Positions 34,751 through 44,145 are shown, counted from the first letter of the stretch. The stretch is DNA of 64,000 nucleotides from VXYL01 sp965116345 (GCA_965116345.1 OZ220680.1:3534001-3598000); one strand, 5' to 3'. Made by a program: numbers and translations. Notes: generated from the sequence alone by a model not told the origin.

Positions 34751-35829
34751 ATCACTAGATTGAGCAGCTGGTAGCCCTCGAGCACGCTCTTGCGCGTGGT
34801 CTCGGTGAAGCGGTTGTCGGCTTCTTCGCCGATGAAGGGCTGGTAGACGTAGGGTTTCTCGTCCGGAAGGTGCTGCGCCCGAGCGTCGATGGCCACCTGG
34901 ATGGCCCGCGAGCGCTGGTGGATACGGGCCTCGTCGTAGATCACCGGCTTGCCGTTGCCTTGCTTCCTCTCGACGTTCAGCACCGCGTCTCGGCGGTGGA
35001 AACCGATCACGATGGACACCCGCCGGTCGGCGGAGGTGTTGGCGAACGAGCCGTGCAGCGCCTGGCGGTTGCAGATGGCGACGTCCCCCGGTTCGCACAG
35101 CATGGGAACCGCGTCGGGCAACCGGTCGGTGCCGGCGGCGGCGACGCGTGCCTTGATGTCGATCTTGCCGAGCTTGTGGCTGCCGGGGACGACCCAAAGC
35201 GCGTTCTCCGGCGTGGTGCGGCACAGCTGCGCCATGAAATTGAAGCCGTGGATGTCCTCGTCCCAGTTCGGGTGGTCCCAATGGGTCGTGCCGTCCTGGT
35301 GCCAGGCGACGGACGTGCCGAGCCCCGGTTCCTTGATCCAGATGGAGTCCGCGAACGGCGTGAAGTCCGGCCCGTTGATGGCTTCGGCGATGCGCAGCAG
35401 GTCCGGATGGCCGTAGAGCCGCAGGCAGTCGTCCGTCCCCTGCAGGATGCCGTACACGAAATAGAGGGTTTCGTCCGGCGCGTCGGCCGCCGGTTCGGGT
35501 TCGGACATCTTTGCCGGGTGCCTGCCGTAGTTCTCGTCGGTGCCGCCGTACGGGTCGGAAAGTGGCTTGGCGAAGGCGAATGCCGGCCTGGTGCGGTCCT
35601 CGGGGGCGGGGCGGCGTTCCGTTGCCCCGGCGATCATCTCGTCCAGACCGGTGCGCAACTCGTCGAGTTCCCCGTCGTCGATGAGGCCCTCGAGCACGTA
35701 GAAACCGCAGCGCCGGTAGGCCGCCGCGATGTCGGGGTGCAGGCCGCGCCCGTTGTCGGCGAATCGGACCGGTCCGCGGTTGCCCAGTTGGCGTGCCCGC
35801 GCTTCGCCGGCTCGGAAGTACTCGTCCAT
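34747..35829 (-). CDS. Phytanoyl-CoA dioxygenase family (PhyH) protein
   Basis: 360 aa. Fe(II)/2-oxoglutarate dioxygenase of the PhyH family. Metal triad His177 and Asp179 in AWHQDGT, and His259 in ALHGS; Arg270 in RRVS should bind 2-oxoglutarate. The family hydroxylates lipophilic substrates; the target here is unknown. It ends inside the outer arm of the family B palindrome (stop codon at 34747-34749). Start ATG 35829 is preceded by a modest ribosome site. Confidence 0.9.
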   Translation of the reverse strand: MDEYFRAGEARARQLGNRGPVRFADNGRGLHPDIAAAYRRCGFYVLEGLIDDGELDELRTGLDEMIAGATERRPAPEDRTRPAFAFAKPLSDPYGGTDENYGRHPAKMSEPEPAADAPDETLYFVYGILQGTDDCLRLYGHPDLLRIAEAINGPDFTPFADSIWIKEPGLGTSVAWHQDGTTHWDHPNWDEDIHGFNFMAQLCRTTPENALWVVPGSHKLGKIDIKARVAAAGTDRLPDAVPMLCEPGDVAICNRQALHGSFANTSADRRVSIVIGFHRRDAVLNVERKQGNGKPVIYDEARIHQRSRAIQVAIDARAQHLPDEKPYVYQPFIGEEADNRFTETTRKSVLEGYQLLNLVI

Positions 35830-35880
35830 GGCGCTTGTATCCGCGGTGCCGCAATCATTCTACCCCCAAGCCGCTCCCCG

Positions 35881-35912
35881 CGACGTGGAAGCGACGTGGA
35901 AGCGACGTGGAC
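35881..35912. repeat. Short tandem repeat, 11-bp unit x 3
   Basis: CGACGTGGAAG is repeated twice perfectly and a third time as CGACGTGGAC in the 142-bp gap between the PhyH-type gene and the PEBP gene. Such runs near a promoter region can vary by slippage. Confidence 0.8.
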
Positions 35913-35971
35913 TTCGCCCCGATACCGTGTAACGCTTGCTCCTTTCTTGGAACCGCCAGGGAGGATCTGGA

Positions 35972-36448
35972 ATGGGATTCGCACTGTCGTCGATGCAGCT
36001 CAACAGTACCGCTTTCGAGACCGGCGGCGCCATACCGACGAAGCACACCGGCGAGGGCGTCGATGTCTCGCCGGCACTCGCGTGGACCGATGCCCCGGGC
36101 GAGGCCAAGTCCTTCGCCGTCATCTGCCACGACCCCGACGCGCCCCTGGTGACGCCGGGCCGGTACGGCTACGTCCACTGGGTGCTCTACAACATCCCCG
36201 GATCGGCGACAGGTCTCGCCGAGGCCACCGGCGAGTACACCCAGGGCGTCAGCGACTTCGGCAAGCCGGGCTACGGGGGGCCGATGCCGCCCGAAGGGCA
36301 CGGCACCCACAACTACTTCTTCTGGCTCTTGGCCCTCGATGCCGAACTCGACCTCGAACCGGGCCTGGACATGTGGAGTCTGCTCGAGCGGGTCGAGCCG
36401 AACGTCATCGCCATGAATCGGCTGGTCGGTACCTATTGCCGGGGGTAA
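35972..36448 (+). CDS. YbhB/YbcL family (PEBP, Raf kinase inhibitor-like) protein
   Basis: 158 aa from ATG 35972 with AGGGAGG upstream. PEBP motif set: DVSPALAWTDAPGEAKSFAVICHDPDAP (anion-binding pocket), YGYVHWVLYNIP, GYGGPMPPEGHGTHNYFFWLLALD. Matches bacterial YbhB-like proteins in length. The fold binds phosphate-like or phospholipid head-group ligands; physiological role in bacteria is not settled. Divergent from the PhyH-type gene. Confidence 0.92.
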   Translation: MGFALSSMQLNSTAFETGGAIPTKHTGEGVDVSPALAWTDAPGEAKSFAVICHDPDAPLVTPGRYGYVHWVLYNIPGSATGLAEATGEYTQGVSDFGKPGYGGPMPPEGHGTHNYFFWLLALDAELDLEPGLDMWSLLERVEPNVIAMNRLVGTYCRG

Positions 36449-36497
36449 CTCGCCGGGGGTGACGACCGCCGGGGGGGACTCGCCGGGGGTGACGACG
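36443..36497. repeat. GC-rich imperfect tandem repeat after the PEBP gene
   Basis: TCGCCGGGGGTGACGAC occurs twice (beginning about 36449 and 36480) with CGCCGGGGGGGA between. The stop codon of the PEBP gene is at the start of the tract. Purely intergenic. Confidence 0.6.
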
Positions 36498-36531
36498 TTG
36501 CCATGGCGGGGGTATGGTTGCGGCTCGGCGT

Positions 36532-36574
36532 GGGCGACCACAACGCGCCCGTCAAGGCGCGCGGTCGCCCCTAC
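36532..36574. repeat. Family A intergenic palindrome upstream of tRNA-Arg
   Basis: GGGCGACC (36532-36539) and GGTCGCCC (36563-36570) with the inner GCGCCC/GGCGCG pair, similar to the copy at 2985-3028 but in the other orientation. It ends 10 bp before the tRNA gene. Confidence 0.8.
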
Positions 36575-36584
36575 GGCGGTACAC

Positions 36585-36661
36585 GCCCCGGTGGCACAGT
36601 TGGATAGCGCGGCCGCCTCCTAAGCGGCAGGTCCCAGGTTCGAATCCTGGTCGGGGCGCCA
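36585..36661 (+). tRNA. tRNA-Arg (anticodon CCU), with encoded CCA end
   Basis: Full cloverleaf: acceptor stem GCCCCGG with TCGGGGC, anticodon stem GCCGC/GCGGC with loop CTCCTAA (anticodon CCT at its centre, reading AGG), T-arm CCAGG-TTCGAAT-CCTGG, and discriminator G followed by an encoded CCA. It stands alone between the PEBP and HisN-like genes, downstream of a family A palindrome. No integrase is visible in the adjoining sequence, so there is no evidence of its use as an attachment site here. Confidence 0.96.
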
Positions 36662-36710
36662 CCTGTATTTTTCCCAGTTGATCGGCAACAAGGCCAATAA
36701 GCCCCTAACC

Positions 36711-37538
36711 ATGTCGTCCATCGAATCCGCCGAACCACACCCGGTTGGTGTGGCAGAACGCGCGGCGTATCTGGAGTTCGCGTGCGAACTCGCAGCACTC
36801 GCCGGGGAGTCGATCCTGCCTCGATTCCGCAGCGCCCTGGCCGTCGACAACAAGAAGCAGGGGGCGGACTACGATCCGGTGACGGAAGCGGACCGGGCCG
36901 CCGAACGTGCGATGCGCGAAGCGATCCGGGACCGCTATCCGGGCCACGGCGTCCTCGGCGAGGAGTTCGGTTTCGAGCCCGGTGACGGCCTCACCTGGGT
37001 GCTCGACCCCATCGACGGCACCCGCGGTTTCGTCATGGGGCTGCTGCACTGGGGAACGCTGGTCGCCCTCTTCGACGGCCAGCGCCCGGTGGTTGGCGCG
37101 ATCCGGCAACCCGTACTAGACGAGACCTTCGCTGGCGACGGTGCGAGCGCCGTCTACACCCGGGGTGGTGAACGCCGCCAGCTCGCCACGCGTCCGTGCG
37201 GTTCACTCGGTGACGCGCTGGCGGGAACCACGACGCCGGATCTGTTCAAAACCGCCGCGCAACAAGCGGCGTTCGCGCGGATACGCGGCCGGGTGCGCGG
37301 CATGCGCTACGGCACGGACTGCTACCTGTACGCGATGCTGGCCTTGGGGCATGCCGATCTTGTCATCGAGACGAGTCTCAAGGCCTACGACGTGCAGGCG
37401 CTGATTCCCGTGGTCGAGGGGGCGGGCGGCGTCATCACGGACTGGTCCGGCGGCAATCCCGCCATGGGTGGGGATGTCCTCGCCAGCGGCGATCCCCGGG
37501 TGCACGAACAGGCTTTGGCCGCACTCCAGACCCCGTAG
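36711..37538 (+). CDS. hisN: HisN-like histidinol-phosphatase (inositol monophosphatase family)
   Basis: 275 aa from ATG 36711, the first ATG after the tRNA (a TTG at 36678 would extend by 11). Metal-binding set of the IMPase family: GEEFG (Glu-Glu), WVLDPIDGT, and YDVQALIPVVEGAGG; DPVTEADRAAE in the first helix. The overall style (PILPRF-like start, TDCYLYAMLALGHADLVIE) resembles HisN/histidinol-phosphatases more than CysQ or SuhB. Role: dephosphorylation of histidinol-P or a related phosphate; no other his gene is near, so this stays inferred. Two metals (Mg2+). Confidence 0.85.
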   Translation: MSSIESAEPHPVGVAERAAYLEFACELAALAGESILPRFRSALAVDNKKQGADYDPVTEADRAAERAMREAIRDRYPGHGVLGEEFGFEPGDGLTWVLDPIDGTRGFVMGLLHWGTLVALFDGQRPVVGAIRQPVLDETFAGDGASAVYTRGGERRQLATRPCGSLGDALAGTTTPDLFKTAAQQAAFARIRGRVRGMRYGTDCYLYAMLALGHADLVIETSLKAYDVQALIPVVEGAGGVITDWSGGNPAMGGDVLASGDPRVHEQALAALQTP

Positions 37539-37560
37539 GGGCGAGGCTTGTCCTCGCCCG
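37536..37560. repeat. Family A variant palindrome
   Basis: GGGCGAG-GCTTGTC-CTCGCCC (about 37539-37559): compensating changes in both arms relative to the GGGCGACC core, which suggests that the hairpin rather than the sequence is maintained. It overlaps the HisN-like stop codon. Confidence 0.7.
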
Positions 37561-37627
37561 TCTCAGCCAACCGACGCGTCTGAACAAGCTCCCACCGGAT
37601 CCAATCTGGTCGCGCCGTGCGTCGTAA

Positions 37628-37733
37628 CGGGCGCGGGCGACCACAAGGGTCGCCCCTACGGGGGCACCCTCCGGCCGAAACGGGCGCGGGCGACCACAAG
37701 GGTCGCCCCTACGGGGGCACCCTCCGGCCGAAA
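37628..37733. repeat. Perfect 53-bp tandem duplication containing family A palindromes
   Basis: Two identical 53-bp units, 37628-37680 and 37681-37733. Each holds GGGCGACC-ACAAG-GGTCGCCC followed by CTACGGGGGCACC and a CCGGCC stretch. It lies between the converging HisN-like and RND permease genes. Only two units, no spacers, therefore not a CRISPR. Confidence 0.92.
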
Positions 37734-37744
37734 GACGGTCGCCG

Positions 37745-40700
37745 CTACGCGGGCACGGCCCTGCGCCAAAAGGCGGCGGCGCCGCGCTTCAGGTTGTCGA
37801 AGTGGACGAACAGGAGCGGCGTCAGGAGCAACGTCACGGCGGTGGCGAAAGTCAGTCCGCCGATGATGGAGCGCGCCATGGGCATGTAGCTCTCGCCGAT
37901 GCCGCCGATGCGGACGTCGCCGACCGCGAGCGGCAGGAGGCCGGCGACGGTGGTGGCCGCGGTCATCAGGATCGGCCGCAGCCGGTCGCGGCCCGCCTGG
38001 ACGATGGCCTCTTCGCGGGGGCGGCCCTCGCGGATGAGCTGGAAGACGCGGTTCAAGAGCACGATGCCGTTGTTCACCACGATACCCGCGAGGAGCACCA
38101 TGCCGATCATCGCCATCATCGTCAGCGGCGTGTCCGTGGCCCACAGGAACAGCATCACGCCGACGACCGAGTAGGCGATGGAGAACAGCACCGCGCTCGG
38201 AAACAGGGCGGACTCGAACAGCGCGGCCATGAGCATGTAGACGAGAACGATGGCGGTGCCGATCATGATCACCATGTCGAGGAACTGCTCGGCTTCGTCG
38301 TCGAAGTCGCGGCCCATCTCCCAGCGGTAGCCGGTGGGCATCTGGAAGTTCCGCATGACGGCTTCGACCCGCTCGCGCGCCTGGATCGGGGTGACGTCCT
38401 TCAAGCCGAATTCGACGCTCACCGCGGTTTCCCGGTTCTCCCGTCGCACGCTGCCGATCGACTGCCGGAACTCCAGGTCGGCGAGGGCTTCAAGAGCCAC
38501 GGTGCCACCGTCGGGCAGGAAGATCGGTAGTCGGAGGAGGTCTTCGAGATGCATGTCGTCGCGGTCGGCGATCTCCAGTTGGATGCTGTCCTCCCAGCCG
38601 CCCTGGTCCAGGCCGCGGCGCAGCTGAATGCCGCCAAGCGCGGTGGAGACACTGCGGCCGAGGTTCCGCGCGGTGACGCCGAGCTGCCCGGCCTGTTCCG
38701 GCTTGAGCCGGAGCACGACCTCCTGGCGGCCCGACTCCGACTGCGTGTGGACGTTGTTCAGGTACGGCAACTCCTGGAGGACGGCGATCACCGACTCGGA
38801 GATCTCCATCAGCCGCGCCGTCGAGTCGCCGACGAGGCGTACGCCCATGCCGCCGTCGCCGTCCGAGTTCCAGCGTCCGCCACGCCCTTTCGAGCGGAAG
38901 TAGAAGTTGACGTTGGGTACCGACGGCATCAGCTCCAGGATGCGTTCCTTGACGACGGTGGCGGCAAACTCGGCGTCCTCGCGCATGGTGATGAGCACAT
39001 CGCCGCGGTCGTAGTCGAAGGTGGTCGACACATCCGCCAGGCCGAGTTCGTCGGCGCTGCCCATGATGGCGGCCTCGACTTCGTCGACGATATCCTCCAT
39101 GCGCTCCAGCGCGATGGTGCCACGCACCCAGAACCGCAGTTCGAGCGCCTGGTCGTCTTCTTGCGGCTCCATGTTGACGTCGAGCTGCGTGTAACCCCAC
39201 CAGCCGGTGGCGGCGATCAGCGCGGCCACGAGCAGAGCGCTGAAACGATGGTGCAGGGTGAACAGCACGACGCGTTCGTAGACGTTGCCCAAACGGTCGA
39301 ACACGCGGTGCTTCGGTTCGCCCCGACCCTCGGGCATGCGCGCCAGCAGGGCCGGGATCAGCGTCGTCGCGATGACCAGCGACGCGGCGATGGACACGCA
39401 CAGCGGCACCGCCACGTTGCGCATCGCGGTCTTGGTGTTCACCCCGTCGACGAACAGTGTCGGCACGAACACCACGATCGTGGTGAGGGTGCCGGCGGTG
39501 ATCGCGAGGCCCACCTCGGTGACGCCGCGGTCGGCGGCCTCGAACGGACTCAAGCCGTGATTGCGCCGCCGCAGCGCGATGGACTCGGTCACCACCACGG
39601 AGTTGTCGACCAGCAGGCCGACGGCCAGCATCAGGCCGACCAGCGACAGGACGTTCAAGGTCAGGCCGGCGAAGTACATCGCGCCGAGAGTGGCAATCAG
39701 CGCCAAGGGCACCGTCGCCGAGATCAACACCGCCGGGAAGATGCGGCGGATGAACGCAAACAGCACGATTGCCGAGAGGGCGCCGCCGATGATGCCGTTC
39801 TGGATCAGGTTCTCCAGCGAACGCAGTACCGATTCCGCCTGGTTGCTCACCGTCAGCGACGAAGCGGCGGCGAGTTCCGGATCCTTCAACGCCTGGTCCA
39901 TGGCGTCTTGGACATCGGCGGCAACGGCCACGAGGTTCGCTTCCGGCTTCTTGTAGACCGACACGCCCAGGGCATCTTCGCCGTTGAGCCTGCGCTGGTC
40001 CGCCTCGTCCTGGGGGACGTACTCGACATCGGCGATGTCCGCCACGGTGAGACCGGGCCGGATGGGCAGGTCGAGGATGTCTTCGAGGCCTTCGAACCGG
40101 CCGAGCGGGCGGATCTGGGTTTCGAATCGCGCGAGCTCGATGCTGCCCGCCGACAGGTAGAAGTTCTCCTCGGCCAGGCGGCGCTGCACATCGAGCACGT
40201 CGAGTCCGTGGGCTTCGAGTCGGCCGGGATCCAGAGCGATGCGCACGTACTGCTGGGCGGCGCCGAAGAGGAGCACCGAGTTCACCCCCGGTACGCGTTC
40301 GAGCGGCACCCGCACCCGCGCGTCGAGGAGACGCCAGACATCTTCGGGGTCGAGATCGGGTGCGGAGATGACGAACGAGAGGATCGGCGCGTTGTCGTCG
40401 CTCCGCCCGCCGAGCCGGATATGGCGGATGTCGGCGGGTAGGCGGTGGCGGATGCTCTCCACCAGTTCCTTGGCCTCGATGCCCTTGGCGGAAGCGTCTT
40501 CGCCCTCGTCGAGGTCCATCGAGATCCACACGAAGCCGGTGCGGGTGCGCGAGTACATGCGCTCGATGCCGCCGATGGTGGACAGGATCTCCTCCACCGG
40601 GCGGGTGACGTTGCGTTCGATCTCCTGGGTGGAGGTGGATCCGTAGGGAATCCCGACACCGATGTAGGGACGTTCGTGTTCGGGAAACTGCTCGACCGCC

Positions 40701-40795
40701 ATCCGCAGTCCGGCGAACCCGCCGATGATGACGAGGCCGATGAACACCATCGCCACGGTGACCGGGCGACGGATGGCGGCGCGCGAGACAATCAT
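37745..40795 (-). CDS. RND efflux permease 2
   Basis: 1016 aa. AcrB-type topology: first TM segment at 10-30, large periplasmic loop with porter domains, TM block around 330-500, second half mirrored. The proton relay that in AcrB is Asp-Asp in TM4 reads LLVDNSVVV here, Asp-Asn. Last gene of a three-gene efflux operon (membrane fusion protein, permease 1, permease 2). Gap to permease 1 is 82 bp. Second-half motif GMVLLAGIVVNNGIVLLNR is intact. Substrate unknown; may form a heterotrimer with permease 1. Confidence 0.9.
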   Translation of the reverse strand: MIVSRAAIRRPVTVAMVFIGLVIIGGFAGLRMAVEQFPEHERPYIGVGIPYGSTSTQEIERNVTRPVEEILSTIGGIERMYSRTRTGFVWISMDLDEGEDASAKGIEAKELVESIRHRLPADIRHIRLGGRSDDNAPILSFVISAPDLDPEDVWRLLDARVRVPLERVPGVNSVLLFGAAQQYVRIALDPGRLEAHGLDVLDVQRRLAEENFYLSAGSIELARFETQIRPLGRFEGLEDILDLPIRPGLTVADIADVEYVPQDEADQRRLNGEDALGVSVYKKPEANLVAVAADVQDAMDQALKDPELAAASSLTVSNQAESVLRSLENLIQNGIIGGALSAIVLFAFIRRIFPAVLISATVPLALIATLGAMYFAGLTLNVLSLVGLMLAVGLLVDNSVVVTESIALRRRNHGLSPFEAADRGVTEVGLAITAGTLTTIVVFVPTLFVDGVNTKTAMRNVAVPLCVSIAASLVIATTLIPALLARMPEGRGEPKHRVFDRLGNVYERVVLFTLHHRFSALLVAALIAATGWWGYTQLDVNMEPQEDDQALELRFWVRGTIALERMEDIVDEVEAAIMGSADELGLADVSTTFDYDRGDVLITMREDAEFAATVVKERILELMPSVPNVNFYFRSKGRGGRWNSDGDGGMGVRLVGDSTARLMEISESVIAVLQELPYLNNVHTQSESGRQEVVLRLKPEQAGQLGVTARNLGRSVSTALGGIQLRRGLDQGGWEDSIQLEIADRDDMHLEDLLRLPIFLPDGGTVALEALADLEFRQSIGSVRRENRETAVSVEFGLKDVTPIQARERVEAVMRNFQMPTGYRWEMGRDFDDEAEQFLDMVIMIGTAIVLVYMLMAALFESALFPSAVLFSIAYSVVGVMLFLWATDTPLTMMAMIGMVLLAGIVVNNGIVLLNRVFQLIREGRPREEAIVQAGRDRLRPILMTAATTVAGLLPLAVGDVRIGGIGESYMPMARSIIGGLTFATAVTLLLTPLLFVHFDNLKRGAAAFWRRAVPA

Positions 40796-40877
40796 CGGTG
40801 CAGCATAGGGTTTGCGGCTCGGGCGTACAATTCGCTATCGCGAGCGTCTGCCTGCCTCGACTCCCGGAATCGACGGC

Positions 40878-43800
40878 TTACGACCCGCTCTGGTTCTCCT
40901 CGAACACGTCCCCGTGGATCGCCTTGCAGTCCACCAGGTCGTAGACGACGGGGATCACGACCAGGGTCAGCAACGTCGCCCCCAAGAGCCCCCCGATCAC
41001 GGTGATGGCCATGGGTGTGCGCAGCTCCGCCGCTTCGCCGATGCCGATGGCCATGGGCAGAAGCCCGAGCACCGTGGTCGCGGTGGTCATCATGATCGGC
41101 CGGAACCGCTGCCGTGCGCCGGCGATCACGGCGGTGCGTCGGTCCAGACCCTCAAGCCGCAGCCGGTTGACGCGGTCGACGAGCACGATGGCGTTGTTGA
41201 CCACGATGCCGACGAGCAGGATCGCACCGATGAACACCACCACGGAGATGGAGATGCCCGCCAGGTAGATGCCGAGCACCGCGCCGATGGCGGCGAGCGG
41301 CGCGGTGAACATGATGACGAACGGATGCAGCAGCGACTCGAACAGCGACGCCATGACGAGATAGACGAGGATCAGCGCCAGCAGCAACGCCAGCTGCAGC
41401 GACTGGAACGACGCCTCCATCTCCTCGGCCTGGCCGCTGATGCGGCTGGTCACGTTGGGCGGATGGGGAATGTTCGCGAGCAGCTGCAGGACTTCCTGGC
41501 CACCGACGGCGAGGTCACCGTGCTCGACGTGGGCGCTGACCACCGCGACGCGTTTCTGGCCGATGCGCTGGATGTCGGCGGGTCCGGTCGCCATGGTCAC
41601 TTGGGCCAGCGCACCGAGGCGGACCTGGCGGCCCCCGGCGTCCACGAGGAGGTTCTCGACATCGGCCCTCGAGTTGCGCTCCGCTTCGTCGACGCGTACG
41701 CGGATGTCCACGCGCTTGTCCTCCCAAGTGAACTTGGTGGGGACTTCGCCGCGGATCTTGCGCACCACCCGGTTCGCGACATCGGGCACGAACAGGCCGG
41801 CCGCCGCCGTGCGTTCCTGGTCGAATTCGATCTGCAGTTCGGGATAGCCCGGTCGGATGCTGGACTCCACGTCGCTGAACGCCGGCGATGTCGCCATGGC
41901 TGCGACCAGGCTGTTGGCGACATCCTCGATGGCCTTGAGGTCGTTGCCTGCCACCTCGACCTCCAGGGGCGTCGCGAAGGTGAACAGTTGCGGGCGTTCG
42001 ATCATGAATTGCGCCGCCGGCACATTGTCGAGGCGGCGACGTGCCAGCGACATGACCTCGGCCTCGTCCCCGGCAGTCGCACCGTCGACCAGGACAACGC
42101 TCAACTCCCCCACCTGCTCGCCGCCGCGTGTCGCGCTGGCGTCGAGCTTGCCGCCGGTACCGGCTACCGAATAGGTGGTGCGGACCCCGGGGAAGGTGAG
42201 CAGCTCCTGCTGCACGTCGGCGAGCACGCCATCGGTGACTTCCAGCCGGGTACCCGGGTCGAGTTCCATGTCGATGCGGAATTCGCCCTGGGCGAGCGGC
42301 GGGATCAGTTCGAGGGGCAGCGACGGTGCCAATGCCGCCGCGCCACCGAGGCCGGCGAAGGCGACGGTGAGGGTCAGTGCCCGGAACCGCAGCGCCGTGC
42401 GCAGCAGGAGGTCGAATCCCGCGAACACCCGGTCGTACACCTGGTCGAATGCCCATTCGACGGGGCGCAGCAGGAGGGTCAGCGCCCTGCCAAGCCAACC
42501 CCATGCCACCACGACGCCCCACGTGGCCGCGCGGAACGGCGCGCCGAGTGCGCTACGCCAAACGGCAGCCGAACCCGTGGGCCTCTGCGTGGGGTCGGTT
42601 TCGCCCCCACGCGTGGACCCAAGAGCGGCCAGCATGGGGATGAGCGTGAACGCGAGCACCAGCGACGCGAGCAGCGCGAAGGTCACGGTGAGTGCCTGGT
42701 CGCGGAACAACTGCCCGGCGATGCCCTCGACGAACGCCAGCGGCAGGAACACTGCGACGGTCGTCATGGTGGAGGCGAGCACGGCGCCCCCCATCTCTCC
42801 GGTGCCCTGCCGGGCGGCGTCGGCCAGCGACTTGCGCGGGTCGTTGCGGTGCCGGGCGATGTTCTCCAGCACCACGATGGCGTTGTCCATCAGCATGCCC
42901 ACGGCTAGGGCGATGCCGCCGAGGCTCATGATGTTCAAGGTGATGTCGAAGACGTCCATCAACACGAACGTGGCGAGCACGGAGACGGGGATCGTGGCGG
43001 TGACGATCAGCGTGCTGCGTACGTGTTTCAGGAAGAGATACAGCACGATCACCGCGAATAGCGCCCCGACGAGGGCCGCGAAGCGCACCTCGTCGATGGC
43101 GGCGGTGATGAACTCGGCCTGGTCGTAGATCTTCACCAAGTCGTAGTCGCCGGGGAGTTCGGCCGTGATGGCGGCCATGCGCTCGTCGATGGCGGCCGAG
43201 ACCGTCACGGTGTTGGCATCGCCTTCCTTGTACATGGCGATCTCGATGGCCTCGTTGCCGTCGACGCGCATGACGCTGTCGCGTTCCTTGTGGCTCTCGG
43301 AGACGGTGGCCACGTCCTTGAGGCGTAGCACCCGGCCCTGCTGCTGGAAGACGATGGTCTCGGCGATGTCGGCCACCGTCTCGAATTCGTTCACCGTGCG
43401 CACCAGGAACTCCTGGCCGCGTGCAGTAAGCCGCCCGCCCGAGAGATTGATGTTGGCGGCCTGCAGGCGCCCGCCGAGCTGTTGCACGTTGATGCCGAGC
43501 TGGGAGAGGCGCTCCTGGTCGACGTCGACCGCGATCTCGTCCTCGAAACCGCCGCTGACGAGCACCGCGGCGACGCCGAGGACGGGATCGAGGCGCTTCT
43601 TCACCACGTCTTCCGCGAAGCGCCGGAGTTCCTGGAGTCTGGCGGCGACACTGCCGGCGTCTTCGGATCCCTCGCCGTCGGGTAATGACTTCAGCACGAT
43701 GGCGGCGCGGACGATGGGGTCGAGGTTGGGATTCAGGCGCAGGATCGACGGTCGCTCGATGTCCAGGGGCAGCTGCACGAGGTCGAGCTTCTCGCGCACC

Positions 43801-44120
43801 TCGACGGCCGCGTTCGTCATGTCCGTGCCCCAGGCGAACTCCATGACGACATCGGAGCGCTCGGCCGCGGAAATGGAATGCATGCGCCGCAGGCCGTTGA
43901 TGACGCCGAGGCGTTCCTCCAGGCGGCGGGTGACCTGCTCCTCGACTTCGGCTGGGGCCGCGCCCTCGAAGTCCGTGCGCACCGTCAGGGTCGGGTAGGC
44001 GAGCTCGGGCAGCAGACTCAAGCCTAGGCGGTCGAGCGACAGGCCGCCGAACAACGCGACGGCCAAGGTGGCCATGGCGATGCTGACTGGCCGGGCGATC
44101 GCGGTCGCGATGATGCTCAT
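40878..44120 (-). CDS. RND efflux permease 1
   Basis: 1080 aa, starts 25 bp after the fusion-protein gene ends. N-terminus MSIIATAIARPVSIAMATLAV then the porter domain start LPELAYPTLTVRTDFEGAAPAEVEEQV; TM4 relay LAVGMLMDNAIVV with Asp-Asn like its partner; second repeat FIGAILLVGIVVNNAIVLVDRVN. Differs substantially from permease 2, so this is not a recent tandem duplication. A linker of about 50 residues rich in Thr/Arg (around 510-560) between halves is longer than in AcrB. No outer-membrane factor gene is in the window. Confidence 0.92.
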   Translation of the reverse strand: MSIIATAIARPVSIAMATLAVALFGGLSLDRLGLSLLPELAYPTLTVRTDFEGAAPAEVEEQVTRRLEERLGVINGLRRMHSISAAERSDVVMEFAWGTDMTNAAVEVREKLDLVQLPLDIERPSILRLNPNLDPIVRAAIVLKSLPDGEGSEDAGSVAARLQELRRFAEDVVKKRLDPVLGVAAVLVSGGFEDEIAVDVDQERLSQLGINVQQLGGRLQAANINLSGGRLTARGQEFLVRTVNEFETVADIAETIVFQQQGRVLRLKDVATVSESHKERDSVMRVDGNEAIEIAMYKEGDANTVTVSAAIDERMAAITAELPGDYDLVKIYDQAEFITAAIDEVRFAALVGALFAVIVLYLFLKHVRSTLIVTATIPVSVLATFVLMDVFDITLNIMSLGGIALAVGMLMDNAIVVLENIARHRNDPRKSLADAARQGTGEMGGAVLASTMTTVAVFLPLAFVEGIAGQLFRDQALTVTFALLASLVLAFTLIPMLAALGSTRGGETDPTQRPTGSAAVWRSALGAPFRAATWGVVVAWGWLGRALTLLLRPVEWAFDQVYDRVFAGFDLLLRTALRFRALTLTVAFAGLGGAAALAPSLPLELIPPLAQGEFRIDMELDPGTRLEVTDGVLADVQQELLTFPGVRTTYSVAGTGGKLDASATRGGEQVGELSVVLVDGATAGDEAEVMSLARRRLDNVPAAQFMIERPQLFTFATPLEVEVAGNDLKAIEDVANSLVAAMATSPAFSDVESSIRPGYPELQIEFDQERTAAAGLFVPDVANRVVRKIRGEVPTKFTWEDKRVDIRVRVDEAERNSRADVENLLVDAGGRQVRLGALAQVTMATGPADIQRIGQKRVAVVSAHVEHGDLAVGGQEVLQLLANIPHPPNVTSRISGQAEEMEASFQSLQLALLLALILVYLVMASLFESLLHPFVIMFTAPLAAIGAVLGIYLAGISISVVVFIGAILLVGIVVNNAIVLVDRVNRLRLEGLDRRTAVIAGARQRFRPIMMTTATTVLGLLPMAIGIGEAAELRTPMAITVIGGLLGATLLTLVVIPVVYDLVDCKAIHGDVFEENQSGS

Positions 44121-44145
44121 GGGCCGTCGAGTGTTGTCAGTGCGT

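Noticed and set aside
36585..36661. tRNA-Arg as the integration site of a genomic island
   Set aside because: No integrase, no 3'-end duplication of the tRNA and ordinary genes follow on both sides.
37628..37733. Tandem 53-bp units as a CRISPR array
   Set aside because: Units are directly adjacent with no unique spacers, only two copies, and no cas genes in the window.
38549..42908. Two long plus-strand reading frames (630 and 698 codons) antisense to the RND permeases
   Set aside because: High-GC antisense frames full of His/Arg/Asp; no motifs, and the minus-strand genes are unmistakable RND proteins.
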